DNA from: an uncultured Collinsella sp.
Lineage (GTDB): Bacteria > Actinomycetota > Coriobacteriia > Coriobacteriales > Coriobacteriaceae
DNA: 25,437 nucleotides
Assembly: GCA_938005465.1 (NCBI GenBank)
Contig: CALLNU010000007.1
Coordinates: 1-25,437, forward strand
Direction: 5' to 3'
The notes beneath the pieces were generated by a model. The model was not told where the DNA came from. It worked only from the letters and a program-made list of their open reading frames with translations, and made no database searches. Below are positions 6,768 to 15,164 of this stretch, one piece after another. The position numbers were made by a program, and so were the translations under genes. The stretch's first letter is position 1, and every line of letters starts with the position of its first letter.

Positions 6768-8069
6768 TTACTTGGTAGAAGGCTCGACTTTGTCGATGGT
6801 CCAGGTGGCTCCGAGGCCTCCGGTGGTGTTGCGGCGGATGCGCACGGTGACCTCGCGGCGCTCGCCGGCCTGCGTGTAGCGCAGGGGGAAGCTCGCTCGG
6901 TTTCGTGCGACGTCGATAGTGCCGTGCTCGCGGGCGATCCAGTAGTACTCGCCGACGATGCCGAGGGTGTCGGCGCCGTAGGGGAGATAGGTCGACAGCT
7001 GGTGCAGAAGCGGGCCGGGGCAGAAGACCTCGGTTGTGAAATCGACGGGGAAGTCCTTGGGGATGGCGGGCGCTGCAGGTGCGGGGGTTGGGGCCGCTGC
7101 GGGTGCCGAAGCCGGTGCCGGTGCGGGAATTTGGTCGCAAGCAGAGGTGGGCACGGACTCGATGACGGGTGCGGATTCCGGCATCGCTTCCGGCTTGATC
7201 GTGGAATCTGCGGGTTTCACGATGGCGGGCGCGTCTGCAGCTGCAGTTTCAACCTCAACCTGCGTCGCGTTCTCGTTCTCGACGCTCGACTTTGCCTCGA
7301 TGGGCGTGGATGCCATGGTGGTGATGCCGGCGTTTACGTTCTCGGGGTCATAGACGACCGTGAGCGAGATGGCAGGCTGCGGTGCCTCGGGCTCCGATGC
7401 CGCCTCGGTAGCGTCCTGTTCTGCGGGCTCTTCGGGCTGATCGTCCTCAGCCTCGTCGCCAAAGACATCGCCGTTTTGGAACGCAGGCGTCTCGGGCTGG
7501 TCAGCGGCTTCTTCGGTTGTCGACTCGGGAGCCTCGTTGGGCTCCGCAGTGGCTTCCTGCTCGGATATGACTTTGGGATCGGTTGTGGCGGCGATTTCGG
7601 TTTCGGCTTCTGCTGCTACCTCAATAGCGACTTCGATCTTTGTCTCGGGCTCGGGCTCCGGAGCGACTTCGGCCACGGGCTCGGGACGCTTAACGTGCTT
7701 GGGACGTACGGCCTTGAGGTCTTTCTCGCCGCGCTTTTTCTTTTTGTAGGACTGCTTGGCTCCCTTGGCTGCCTTGGGCTTGTCCTCGCCCTTGGCAAGG
7801 GCGGCATCCCAGGCCTCGTTGGCGATGACGGTGGCATACAGGCGACCGCCCTTAAAGACGGTCAGCTTAATGCAGTCGTCGAGCTCCTCGAGCAGCTCGC
7901 GCGTGGACTCAAAGCCCAGGTCATAAGCGGCCATGTCACCAGCGGCGAGTGCCTCCTCGACCTGCGTCATAAACGTTTGCTTGCCGCACCCAATCGCATC
8001 GCGCAGCAGGCGATACAGATAGATGTGGTTGCCCAGCGATAGCGTGGGCTTAAGTATTGTCTTGCTCAT
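6768..8069 (-). CDS. Unknown protein: OST-HTH-like N-terminus, long acidic linker, C-terminal domain
   Basis: A 433-aa predicted soluble protein. Residues about 8-90 resemble the OST-HTH/LOTUS fold, a small winged-helix RNA-binding domain: a first helix LLRDAIG, then YDLGFESTRELLEELDD and a beta-wing IKLTVFKGGRLYATVI. A basic stretch (KKKKRGEKDLKAVRPKHVK) follows. Then comes roughly 200 residues of low-complexity Glu/Ala/Pro sequence, probably disordered. The last 90 residues (from VDFTTEVFCPGPLLHQL to RIRRNTTGGLGATWTIDKV) look like a folded beta-rich domain I do not recognise. The start at 8069 follows AGGAG by 8 nt; the frame stays open upstream but without a better site. A nucleic-acid-binding role is inferred only from the N-terminal resemblance. 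It is a single-gene unit. Confidence 0.7.
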   Translation of the reverse strand: MSKTILKPTLSLGNHIYLYRLLRDAIGCGKQTFMTQVEEALAAGDMAAYDLGFESTRELLEELDDCIKLTVFKGGRLYATVIANEAWDAALAKGEDKPKAAKGAKQSYKKKKRGEKDLKAVRPKHVKRPEPVAEVAPEPEPETKIEVAIEVAAEAETEIAATTDPKVISEQEATAEPNEAPESTTEEAADQPETPAFQNGDVFGDEAEDDQPEEPAEQDATEAASEPEAPQPAISLTVVYDPENVNAGITTMASTPIEAKSSVENENATQVEVETAAADAPAIVKPADSTIKPEAMPESAPVIESVPTSACDQIPAPAPASAPAAAPTPAPAAPAIPKDFPVDFTTEVFCPGPLLHQLSTYLPYGADTLGIVGEYYWIAREHGTIDVARNRASFPLRYTQAGERREVTVRIRRNTTGGLGATWTIDKVEPSTK

Positions 8070-8140
8070 GGCAAATCTCCTCTTTACACACCAAAGCATC
8101 TTACCATCGCACGGGGCGTGCCATCTCGTCGCCCAAGGCA

Positions 8141-8173
8141 AACGGGCGCGACCGTTGCCGGTTCGCGCCCGTT
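8141..8173 (-). terminator. Long GC hairpin, probable weak terminator
   Basis: AACGGGCGCG (8141-8150) pairs with CGCGCCCGTT (8164-8173), extended by CCG/CGG around a TTGC loop. It lies 35 bp beyond the stop of the minus-strand gene ending at 8208. The T tract is short (GTTT), so termination strength is uncertain. Confidence 0.5.
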
Positions 8174-8207
8174 ATGCAGGTCGGTTATCTATGAGGGGCA
8201 AACGTGC

Positions 8208-9161
8208 TTAATTGCCGGATGCCGTGTCTTGGCTCGAGCTGTCAGATGCCGTGCCGGACGCGGTTCCGCTCGAGCTGTTCGAGCTGTTGGTGTTGCTGTT
8301 GTCGGTAGATCCCGTGCCCGATGTATTGCCGCTTGTCTGGTCGCCCGTGCTCGGTTGAGAGCCGTCAGTCGTTTGGCTTGAGTCGGTCGTGCCGGATTGC
8401 GTGCCGCTGTTGTTCACAGAGGAATCGACGTCCTGCGATTTATCGGGGGTGTTCGAGGACGAGTCAGTGGATGCGGAGGTGCCCTGCGAGTCGTCCTGCT
8501 GGCTTTGTGATTGACCGGAGCTATCCGCGTCGTGCTCGGTCGTGCGCGACGAAAAGATTGGCTCGGGGCGCTCGCCCAGACCCTCACCGGCGGTGGTGAT
8601 AAGGATGGCGCCGGCGCAGGCGATGACCGCGACGATGGCGATGGCAATCGAGAAGATGATGACCTTCTTTTGCGTCTGGCTGCGCTCTGCCGCCGCCTTG
8701 GCGCGCAGGCTGTTGGGAGCAACGCGCGCCGTGGTCGCGCGCCCCGCAATCTGGCGCATCTCCTGCGTAGTCGCGGCGCCACCCAGGTGCTCCTCGGCAT
8801 CAAACTCAACGGGCTCATAGGCGCCGGCGGGGTAGTCGACGGCGGCGTGCGTGCCTTTGAGGGCTTTGGCGCTGGCAGAGATAAAGTGGCGGTAGACCTG
8901 CGAGGACACAACGGTGACAACCGAGCTCACGGCGGCGCCGATCACCGATCCGGCGATACCGATCTTGGAAGCAAGCGCGACGCTCGTTGCGGCTGCTGCG
9001 GCGCCGGCGATGATCTGAGGAATGGAAATGTCGTCGAACAGGCCCTTTTTGGGCGCGATGGCCATGGTCTGTCCGATGGAATGGTTTTCGTGAACGCCGT
9101 TGTTGAGCGCGGCCGGTGTCATGACGCGCGTGCGCGGCGCGTCGGTGTACTTGGTTGTCAT
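8208..9161 (-). CDS. Membrane protein with Ser/Thr/Asp/Gly-rich C-terminal tail, unknown function
   Basis: A 317-aa protein. Residues about 47-90 form an Ala/Val-rich hydrophobic region (IPQIIAGAAAAATSVALASK, then GIAGSVIGAAVSSVVTVVSS), enough for two short helices. A third strong membrane segment lies at about 166-190 (VIIFSIAIAIVAVIACAGAIL), preceded by positively charged residues. Everything after residue 200 is low complexity, dominated by Ser, Thr, Asp, Gly, Asn and Gln, and is probably extracellular and disordered. No enzymatic motif is seen. The start at 9161 follows GGGAGG by 7 nt; 32 upstream in-frame codons are rejected because they precede that site. Confidence 0.7.
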   Translation of the reverse strand: MTTKYTDAPRTRVMTPAALNNGVHENHSIGQTMAIAPKKGLFDDISIPQIIAGAAAAATSVALASKIGIAGSVIGAAVSSVVTVVSSQVYRHFISASAKALKGTHAAVDYPAGAYEPVEFDAEEHLGGAATTQEMRQIAGRATTARVAPNSLRAKAAAERSQTQKKVIIFSIAIAIVAVIACAGAILITTAGEGLGERPEPIFSSRTTEHDADSSGQSQSQQDDSQGTSASTDSSSNTPDKSQDVDSSVNNSGTQSGTTDSSQTTDGSQPSTGDQTSGNTSGTGSTDNSNTNSSNSSSGTASGTASDSSSQDTASGN

Positions 9162-9364
9162 ACGGGGCCCTCCCGGTGTTAATCTGCTTCGTTTCATGCA
9201 GCCATCAGGGTACCCACCAGATGTGAATCGTACGTGACATTTAACAGATATCATCAACTCATCAATAGCTCACCAAGTTGGTGGGATGCGGTTACACCCG
9301 GCGGTTGAACTACAATAGGGCTTGCTAATTGTTGTGAATGGCGTCTACGCACAGGAGCATTCTT

Positions 9365-11344
9365 ATGAATCTTCACCTTTCTCAGTCTGATGGCTTTTTG
9401 CGTGTGGCGGCGGCGTCGCCGCGGATTCGCGTGGCCGATGTCGAGGGCAATGCCGAGGTTGCGCTGACGGCTGTTCGCGAGGCTACCGAGCGCGGCGTTC
9501 GCGCGCTGGTGCTGCCCGAGCTTAACCTGACCGGCTATACCGCGGCCGACCTGTTCCATAATCGCACGCTGCTGCATGCCTGTGAGGCTGCTCTGGTGCA
9601 TATTCTCGATGAGACTCGTGAGCTGCCGATTGTTTTTACCATCGGTCTTCCCGTGGCGGTGGCCGAGAACATCTACAACTGTGCCGCCGTGTGCTGTGCG
9701 GGTGAGCTTTTGGGTCTTACGGCCAAGAAGTATCTGCCCAACTATGGCGAGTTCTACGAGCGCCGCTGGTTTGCTTCGGCGCCCGCAGATCCTGTGTGGG
9801 TTGATTTCGCCGGTCAGGGTCCGGTTCCGCTGGGTTCGGGGCTTGTCTACCGCTGCTGTGATGAGGGTGCCGAGGACCTGGTGTTGGGCATTGAGATCTG
9901 CGAGGACCTGTGGGTGCCGGCGCCCCCTTCGACCGAGATGGCGCTTGCCGGTGCGACGGTGATTCTCAACCCGTCGGCCTCGGACGAGATTATCGGCAAG
10001 GCGGATTACCGCCGCAGCCTCATCTCTAACCAGAGTGCGCGCCTGTACTGTGCCTATGCCTATGCAGACGCGAGCGAGGGCGAGTCCACGACCGATATGG
10101 TCTTTGCGGGCGAGAACCTTATCTACGAAAACGGCTCTAAGCTTGCGGCGACGAAGCTCCTTACCTGCGATATGGCGATTGCCGATGTCGATCTTGACCG
10201 TCTGGTTGCCGAGCGCCGCCGCTCGACGACGTGGACGCGCGCGGACGATGCGCCGGAGGCCACGACCGTTGAGTTTTCGTTTGAGGGCGTGTTGGCCGAA
10301 GAGCCTGTCCTGTGTGATGCCTGCGATATCGACCGCGTTTTCCCGCGCGCGCCCTTTGTACCGGCCGACCATGGCGACCTGGCCGAGCGCTGCGAGACGA
10401 TTCTCGACCTACAGACCGCCGGCCTCAAGACCCGCCTGGCCCATACGGGCACCAAAGCGGCTGTCATCGGTCTTTCAGGCGGCCTTGATTCTACACTTGC
10501 GCTGCTCGTGACGGTTCGCGCCTTCGATGCACTGGGATTGCCACGCACCGGTATCACGGCCGTGTCCATGCCCGGCTTTGGCACGACGCATCGCACCAAG
10601 TCGAATGCCGAGTCGCTCGCCCGCGACCTGGGTGTGAGCTTCCGCGAGGTTTCGATCCACGCGGCTGTGGAGCAGCACTTCAAGGACATTGAGCACGATC
10701 CGGCCGTGCAGGACGTGACCTACGAGAACAGCCAGGCGCGCGAGCGTACGCAGATCCTCATGGATTTGGCCAACCAGGCGGGCGGTTTTGTCATCGGTAC
10801 CGGCGACCTGTCGGAGCTGGCGCTCGGCTGGGCTACCTATAACGGCGACCACATGAGCATGTACGCCGTCAACGCGAGCGTGCCCAAGACGCTCGTGCGT
10901 CACTTGGTGCGCTATGCGGCTGATGTCTTTGGCGGGCGTATTGCCGAGACACTGCTCGACATCCTCGATACGCCGGTGTCCCCCGAGCTTCTGCCGCCCA
11001 CGGGCGACGGCGAGATTGCGCAGAAGACTGAGGATTTGGTGGGCCCGTACGAGCTGCACGACTACTTCCTCTATTACCTGCTGCGTTTTGGCTTTGAGCC
11101 CGGCAAGATCTACCGCATGGCGCTCAAGAGCTTTGAGGATGTCTACGATGCTAAGACCGTCCACACGTGGCTGCGTACGTTCTACCGTCGCTTCTTTGCC
11201 CAGCAGTTTAAGCGCAGCTGCCTGCCCGATGGTCCCAAGGTGGGCTCGGTGACGCTCAGCCCGCGCGGCGATTGGCGTATGCCGAGTGACGCCAGCTCGC
11301 ATCTGTGGCTTGCGCAGATCGACGCGCTCGATCCAATTGACTAA
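9365..11344 (+). CDS. nadE: Glutamine-dependent NAD+ synthetase
   Basis: A 659-aa two-domain enzyme catalysing the last step of NAD+ synthesis: deamido-NAD+ plus ATP and glutamine gives NAD+. The N-terminal nitrilase-type glutaminase carries the Glu-Lys-Cys triad: E52 (LPELNLTGY), K121/K122 (KKYLPNYGEFYE) and C179 (GIEICEDLW). The C-terminal synthetase has the ATP-pyrophosphatase P-loop SGGLDST (371-377) and the GTGDLSELALGW motif. Length fits the long glutamine-dependent class. The start at 9365 follows AGGAG by 8 nt; an ATG 27 nt upstream lies before that site. A TACAAT -10-like box is at 9311. A strong terminator follows, so it is probably monocistronic. Confidence 0.93.
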   Translation: MNLHLSQSDGFLRVAAASPRIRVADVEGNAEVALTAVREATERGVRALVLPELNLTGYTAADLFHNRTLLHACEAALVHILDETRELPIVFTIGLPVAVAENIYNCAAVCCAGELLGLTAKKYLPNYGEFYERRWFASAPADPVWVDFAGQGPVPLGSGLVYRCCDEGAEDLVLGIEICEDLWVPAPPSTEMALAGATVILNPSASDEIIGKADYRRSLISNQSARLYCAYAYADASEGESTTDMVFAGENLIYENGSKLAATKLLTCDMAIADVDLDRLVAERRRSTTWTRADDAPEATTVEFSFEGVLAEEPVLCDACDIDRVFPRAPFVPADHGDLAERCETILDLQTAGLKTRLAHTGTKAAVIGLSGGLDSTLALLVTVRAFDALGLPRTGITAVSMPGFGTTHRTKSNAESLARDLGVSFREVSIHAAVEQHFKDIEHDPAVQDVTYENSQARERTQILMDLANQAGGFVIGTGDLSELALGWATYNGDHMSMYAVNASVPKTLVRHLVRYAADVFGGRIAETLLDILDTPVSPELLPPTGDGEIAQKTEDLVGPYELHDYFLYYLLRFGFEPGKIYRMALKSFEDVYDAKTVHTWLRTFYRRFFAQQFKRSCLPDGPKVGSVTLSPRGDWRMPSDASSHLWLAQIDALDPID

Positions 11345-11412
11345 GGTTGGCTAAATTGAACCAATACGGGGATGGCAAGCGTTACACTTTTGCAATCTGA
11401 TGGCCCGTATCG

Positions 11413-11444
11413 CGCGGCGCTCTTGTCGGAGCGCCGCGTTTTTT
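11413..11444 (+). terminator. Intrinsic terminator of nadE
   Basis: CGCGGCGCTC (11413-11422) pairs perfectly with GAGCGCCGCG (11429-11438) around TTGTCG and is followed by six T. The next gene starts only 18 bp further, so the hairpin could also attenuate read-through into it. Confidence 0.85.
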
Positions 11445-11462
11445 ATATCGAAAGGTGGCACC

Positions 11463-12626
11463 ATGCAGGCATCGCAGCGTCTCGACCGCTTTGGCGCAGA
11501 GGTCTTCGCCTCGCTCAACAATAAACTTCTCGCGCTGAAGGCTCAGGGTAAGACCATTTACAACATGAGCGTGGGCACGCCCGACTTTAAGCCGTACGGC
11601 CACGTGGTCGAGGCGCTCACACAAGCCGCCCAGGATCCCGAGATGTGGAAGTATGCCCTGCGCGACCTGCCCGAACTCAAGCAAGCCGTGTGCGATTACT
11701 ATGAGCGTCGCTTTGGCGTTTCGAGCATTACGCCGTCCATGGTGCAGTCGTGCAACGGCACGCAGGAGGGCGTGGGCCATTTGGGCCTGGCCCTGCTCGA
11801 TCCGGGTGACACCATTCTGGTTCCCGATCCGTGCTATCCGGTCTTTGAGGCGGGTGCCAAGATCGCCGATGCCAAACTCGAGTACTATCCGTTGGTCGCC
11901 GAGCATAATTACCTGCCCTATGTGGCGGGTATCGATCCCGAGGTTGCCGATCGTGCCAAATATATGATCGTGTCGCTGCCCGCGAACCCGGTCGGCTCGG
12001 TGGGCACGCCCGAGGTCTACGAGGAGATTATCGCCTTTGCCCGCGAGCACGATCTGTTAATCGTTCATGACAACGCGTACTCCGACATCGTGTTTGACGG
12101 CGAGCCCGGCGGCAGCTTCTTGCAGTATCCCGGTGCGCTCGAGGTGGGCGTTGAGTTCTTCTCGCTCTCCAAGTCGTTTAACGTCACCGGTGCCCGCATC
12201 GGCTTTTTGGTCGGTCGCGAGGATGTGGTCTCGGCCTTTGCCAAGCTGCGCAGCCAGATCGACTTTGGCATGTTCTTCCCGATCCAGAAGGCCGCCATTG
12301 CGTGCCTTAATGGCCCGCGCGACGAGGTCGAGGCGCAGCGTCTGAAGTACCAGGAGCGCCGCGATGCCCTGTGCGACGGTCTTGAGGGTCTGGGCTGGGA
12401 GCGTCCCAACGCGCATGGCTCCATGTTTGTATGGGCCAAGCTTCCCGGTGGTCGCACCGATTCCATGGCGTTTTGCGAGGAGCTCATGGAGAACGCCGGC
12501 GTTGTGGTGACGCCGGGCGCGAGCTTTGGTCCTTCGGGCGAGGGGCATGTGCGCATGGCGCTGGTCCTGCCGCCCGACCAGATTTCTTTGGCTGTCGAGG
12601 CCATTCGCGAGGCGGGCCTGTATTAG
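11463..12626 (+). CDS. PLP-dependent aminotransferase, class I/II (possibly N-acetyl-LL-DAP aminotransferase)
   Basis: A 387-aa fold-type I aminotransferase. Visible PLP-site residues are N175 (SLPANPVG), D203 and Y206 (VHDNAYSD), Schiff-base K237 (SLSKSFN) and R245 (GARIGF); the substrate-carboxylate Arg is probably in GHVRMAL near the C-terminus. The overall sequence resembles the LL-diaminopimelate/alanine aminotransferase group. Because the window encodes DapH and a deacetylase-like M20 enzyme but no DapC/ArgD-type enzyme, a role as the PatA-type N-acetyl-LL-diaminopimelate aminotransferase is a reasonable inference. Substrate cannot be fixed from sequence by eye. The start follows AAAGGTGG by 4 nt. 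Confidence 0.8.
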   Translation: MQASQRLDRFGAEVFASLNNKLLALKAQGKTIYNMSVGTPDFKPYGHVVEALTQAAQDPEMWKYALRDLPELKQAVCDYYERRFGVSSITPSMVQSCNGTQEGVGHLGLALLDPGDTILVPDPCYPVFEAGAKIADAKLEYYPLVAEHNYLPYVAGIDPEVADRAKYMIVSLPANPVGSVGTPEVYEEIIAFAREHDLLIVHDNAYSDIVFDGEPGGSFLQYPGALEVGVEFFSLSKSFNVTGARIGFLVGREDVVSAFAKLRSQIDFGMFFPIQKAAIACLNGPRDEVEAQRLKYQERRDALCDGLEGLGWERPNAHGSMFVWAKLPGGRTDSMAFCEELMENAGVVVTPGASFGPSGEGHVRMALVLPPDQISLAVEAIREAGLY

Positions 12627-12732
12627 AAAGCTATTTCGGCTCGTCAATAGCTCGAAACCGATTTCGTGCAGTTATTTTACGAATCCTGCAAATAATTTCG
12701 GTAAACGGTCGATATTTGGCTGCGAATAGGAG

Positions 12733-12801
12733 CATAATCAAAGTCCCGATTGGATGTATTGGGATTACGGCAAGCCGCTCGGGTCGTTCCCGGGCGGCTT
12801 G
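12733..12801 (+). promoter_or_regulatory. ldh promoter region and two leader hairpins
   Basis: The 201-bp gap before ldh holds a CATAAT -10-like box (12733-12738; no convincing -35) and two hairpins. The first is TCCCGAT (12744-12750) with ATTGGGA (12758-12764). The second is a 13-bp stem, CAAGCCGCTCGGG (12771-12783) with CCCGGGCGGCTTG (12789-12801), followed by TTTG. The second stem could terminate the aminotransferase transcript weakly or act as an attenuator for ldh. No clear Rex operator was seen. Confidence 0.45.
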
Positions 12802-12827
12802 TTTGTGGAGAGAGATGGGAGTTTCTA

Positions 12828-13778
12828 ATGGTTAACGAGAAGAAGGTCGCTATTGTCGGCTGCGGTTTCGTCGGTTCGTCTTCGGCGTTCGCGTTGATGC
12901 AGAGCGGTCTGTTCTCCGAGATGGTTCTCATCGACGTGGACAAGAACCGCGCCGAGGGTGAGGCCCTGGATATCGCGCACGGCATGACGTTTGCCGAGCC
13001 GATGAAGATCTACGCCGGCGATTATTCCGATGTCGCCGACGCCGCCATGATCGTTGTCACCGCTGGTGCTGCTCAGAAGCCCGGTGAGACTCGCCTGGAC
13101 CTGGTCAACAAGAACGTCAACATCTTTAAGTCCATTATCCCCGAGATTAAGAAGTCTGGCTTCGACGGCATTCTGCTCATCGTCTCCAACCCGGTCGACG
13201 TTCTGACCTACGCCGCCATCAAGATGTCCGGCCTGCCCGAGGGCCATGTCATCGGCTCCGGCACCGTGCTCGACACCGGCCGTCTGCAGCAGATGCTTGG
13301 TACCCACGTCGAGGTTGACCCGCGCGATGTCCAGGCCTATGTCATGGGTGAGCACGGCGACTCCGAGTTTGTCGCTTGGTCCAGCGCTCAGGTTGCCGGC
13401 GTGCCGCTGAACACCTTCTGCGAGCTTCACGGCCACCTGGAGCACGAGGCCGCCGAGAAGCGTATCGCCGAGGACGTCAAGAACTCCGCCTACACCATCA
13501 TCGAGAAGAAGCACGCCACCTACTACGGCGTCGCCATGGCCGTCAAGCGCATCTGCACTGCCGTCATGCGCGATGAGCAGACCGTTCTGCCTGTCTCCTC
13601 GCTCATGGTGGGCGAGTACGGCCTGTCCGATCTGGCCATCTCCATGCCGACGGTCGTTGGCCGCGACGGTGTCGTCTGCCGCGTTCCCGTGCCGCTGAAC
13701 GATGACGAGCAGCATGAGCTCACCGCCTCTGCAAAGGCTCTCAAGGATATCATCGACAGCGTCGACTTCTCCTGCTAA
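12828..13778 (+). CDS. ldh: L-lactate dehydrogenase
   Basis: A 316-aa NAD-dependent enzyme reducing pyruvate to L-lactate, the usual NADH sink in fermentative gut actinobacteria. The Rossmann loop is GCGFVGSS (11-18). The mobile substrate loop reads AAQKPGETR: Gln at the specificity position (Q83) marks lactate rather than malate dehydrogenase, where Arg is expected. The catalytic pair is D149 (VLDTGR) and H176 (GEHGDSE). The start at 12828 follows GGGAG by 6 nt. Codon use is strongly biased to C/G-ending codons compared with its neighbours, which suggests high expression. A terminator follows. Confidence 0.93.
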   Translation: MVNEKKVAIVGCGFVGSSSAFALMQSGLFSEMVLIDVDKNRAEGEALDIAHGMTFAEPMKIYAGDYSDVADAAMIVVTAGAAQKPGETRLDLVNKNVNIFKSIIPEIKKSGFDGILLIVSNPVDVLTYAAIKMSGLPEGHVIGSGTVLDTGRLQQMLGTHVEVDPRDVQAYVMGEHGDSEFVAWSSAQVAGVPLNTFCELHGHLEHEAAEKRIAEDVKNSAYTIIEKKHATYYGVAMAVKRICTAVMRDEQTVLPVSSLMVGEYGLSDLAISMPTVVGRDGVVCRVPVPLNDDEQHELTASAKALKDIIDSVDFSC

Positions 13779-13810
13779 ATCAAGCTCGCTAGAGCGAAAA
13801 GCTACAATGA

Positions 13811-13845
13811 AGGCGTCCGGGTCCACACGGCCCGGGCGCCTTTTT
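13811..13845 (+). terminator. Intrinsic terminator of ldh
   Basis: AGGCGTCCGGG (13811-13821) pairs with CCCGGGCGCCT (13831-13841), with one G-U wobble, around a 9-nt loop. A run of five T follows (13841-13845). Confidence 0.88.
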
Positions 13846-13875
13846 GGTGCAAAGTAACCTGACTCCAATGCACCA
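13845..13875. repeat. Short dispersed repeat with inverted ends (copy 1)
   Basis: TGGTGCA (13845-13851) and TGCACCA (13869-13875) flank AAGTAACCTGACTCCAA. A degenerate relative lies at 15057-15089, after the next gene. The two match at about 25 of 33 positions. Each lies just downstream of a gene end. Confidence 0.4.
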
Positions 13876-13892
13876 TAGTTGATGGGAGGGCC

Positions 13893-15053
13893 ATGTCGGA
13901 TTCGCCTAATTTTTTGACCTATGTCCAGACGGCGTTTGATCCCTTTGAGGAGCGGCCGTTCTGCGCGGTGGATAGCCTGGTCTTTGCGTGGTTGTCCTAT
14001 TTGCGCTTGCCGGGTGATATGGCGGGGCTGACGAACTGGCAGGGCCTAGACGTACGCGAACTGCTGCGTGCCGAGTGCTACCGGGACATGATTGACGACT
14101 TGTGGGACCCAGAGGGAAGCAGGGCCTTGTTGGAGGCCGTGGCAGCAAATCCCAGATACCGCGGCGTGCACGTTTGCGGCTATCGTGCCGTGAGCGATGT
14201 GGTGGCGACGGAGCAGTTTGCAGCCATGGCGTTCCGGTTTCCGGCGGGGTTTAGCTATCTTTCCTTCCGGGGGACCGACAGCACGATTGTGGGCTGGAAA
14301 GAGGACTTTAACATGGCGTTCCGGTGTCCTGTGCCGGCCCAGGAATCCGCGGCGCGTTATGTGGACGAGGCGGCGGATGCGATCGACGGGCCGCTTTTGT
14401 GCGGAGGTCATTCCAAGGGCGGAAACCTTGCGGTGTACGGTGCGGCGATGTGCTCCGATGTCGCCCGTGAGCGAATCGAACGGGCGTATTCCCATGATGG
14501 TCCAGGGTTCGTCGAGGAGTTTCTGAACGGCAACGCCTTTGCCGATCTTTCCGGTCGAATCGACAAGACGCTACCTCGGTCGTCGATCTTCGGCATGATG
14601 TTCGAGACACAAGAGGACTATGCCATCGTTGAGAGCACCGAGTTCAGCCTGCTGCAGCACAATCCCTTTAGCTGGGTGGTTGATGGTTGCGACTTCGTAT
14701 ACTGTGAGCGCCTGTCCGCCGGTGCTCGATACGTTGATGGCTCCATTCGCGAGATGCTGCTTGCAGTGTCACCTAGCGAGCGCGAGCGTTTTGTAGATGC
14801 GTTGTTCTCCGTGTTTGAGGCTACGGACGCCGAACGGTTTGCGGATATCGCAGGAAATCTGCGTGAGAGTCTGCCCGTGATGCTCCAGGCTGCGCAAGGC
14901 TTTGACAAAGATACGCGACGCTTTATCTCGCAGACCATCGTGGCGATCCTTAAATGCGCACTGTTGCCCAAACGACCCCAGATCGACGTGCCCGCTGCCG
15001 GCAAGAGTTTGGCAGAACAGCTCGAGGCTTGGCAGTCCGAGCTCCTGCGCTAG
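13893..15053 (+). CDS. DUF2974-family alpha/beta hydrolase (lipase-like)
   Basis: A 386-aa protein of the DUF2974 (Mbeg1-like) lipase-fold family. SYLSFRGTDSTIVGWKEDF (about 121-139) supplies the oxyanion-region strand. The nucleophile elbow is GGHSKGGNLA with S174. The catalytic acid and His are probably in the C-terminal half (for example the DGCDFVYCERL or HNPFSWVVDG regions), but I cannot assign them. No signal peptide or membrane segment is seen, so it is predicted cytoplasmic. Substrate is unknown. The start follows GGGAGGG by 2-3 nt. It is flanked by the two related 30-bp repeats at 13845 and 15057. Confidence 0.75.
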   Translation: MSDSPNFLTYVQTAFDPFEERPFCAVDSLVFAWLSYLRLPGDMAGLTNWQGLDVRELLRAECYRDMIDDLWDPEGSRALLEAVAANPRYRGVHVCGYRAVSDVVATEQFAAMAFRFPAGFSYLSFRGTDSTIVGWKEDFNMAFRCPVPAQESAARYVDEAADAIDGPLLCGGHSKGGNLAVYGAAMCSDVARERIERAYSHDGPGFVEEFLNGNAFADLSGRIDKTLPRSSIFGMMFETQEDYAIVESTEFSLLQHNPFSWVVDGCDFVYCERLSAGARYVDGSIREMLLAVSPSERERFVDALFSVFEATDAERFADIAGNLRESLPVMLQAAQGFDKDTRRFISQTIVAILKCALLPKRPQIDVPAAGKSLAEQLEAWQSELLR

Positions 15054-15056
15054 CCA

Positions 15057-15089
15057 TTGATACAAAGCAACCTGTCCCCGATGCGCCAA
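15057..15089. repeat. Short dispersed repeat (copy 2, degenerate)
   Basis: TTGATACAAAGCAACCTGT and the following CCCCGATGCGCCAA resemble the element at 13845-13875 (about 25 of 33 positions), but the left inverted end has decayed so the terminal stem is lost. Confidence 0.35.
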
Positions 15090-15164
15090 TCTTCGATGCG
15101 CCTGGGGCGGGCTCGACCGCTATACTGGTTCGTGCCGAAATCGATCTAGAACGGAATGCCGTAT

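Noticed and set aside
6765..8042. Plus-strand open frame rich in Gly/Leu/Cys opposite the OST-HTH-like gene
   Set aside because: The minus strand has a good ribosome-binding site, a recognisable N-terminal domain and a terminator. The plus-strand composition is a mirror of the Glu/Ala/Pro linker.
6768..8069. Glu/Ala/Pro-rich stretch as a DNA tandem repeat
   Set aside because: Low complexity at the protein level, but no repeating DNA unit of constant length could be seen.
9254..10372. Minus-strand open frame of 372 codons
   Set aside because: It lies opposite nadE, which has full catalytic motifs. Arg/Gly/His-rich composition and no ribosome-binding site.
12627..12827. Rex operator upstream of ldh
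   Set aside because: No TTGTGAA...TTCACAA-type palindrome is present.
12825..13868. Minus-strand open frame of 347 codons
   Set aside because: It is an exact shadow of the highly codon-biased ldh gene.
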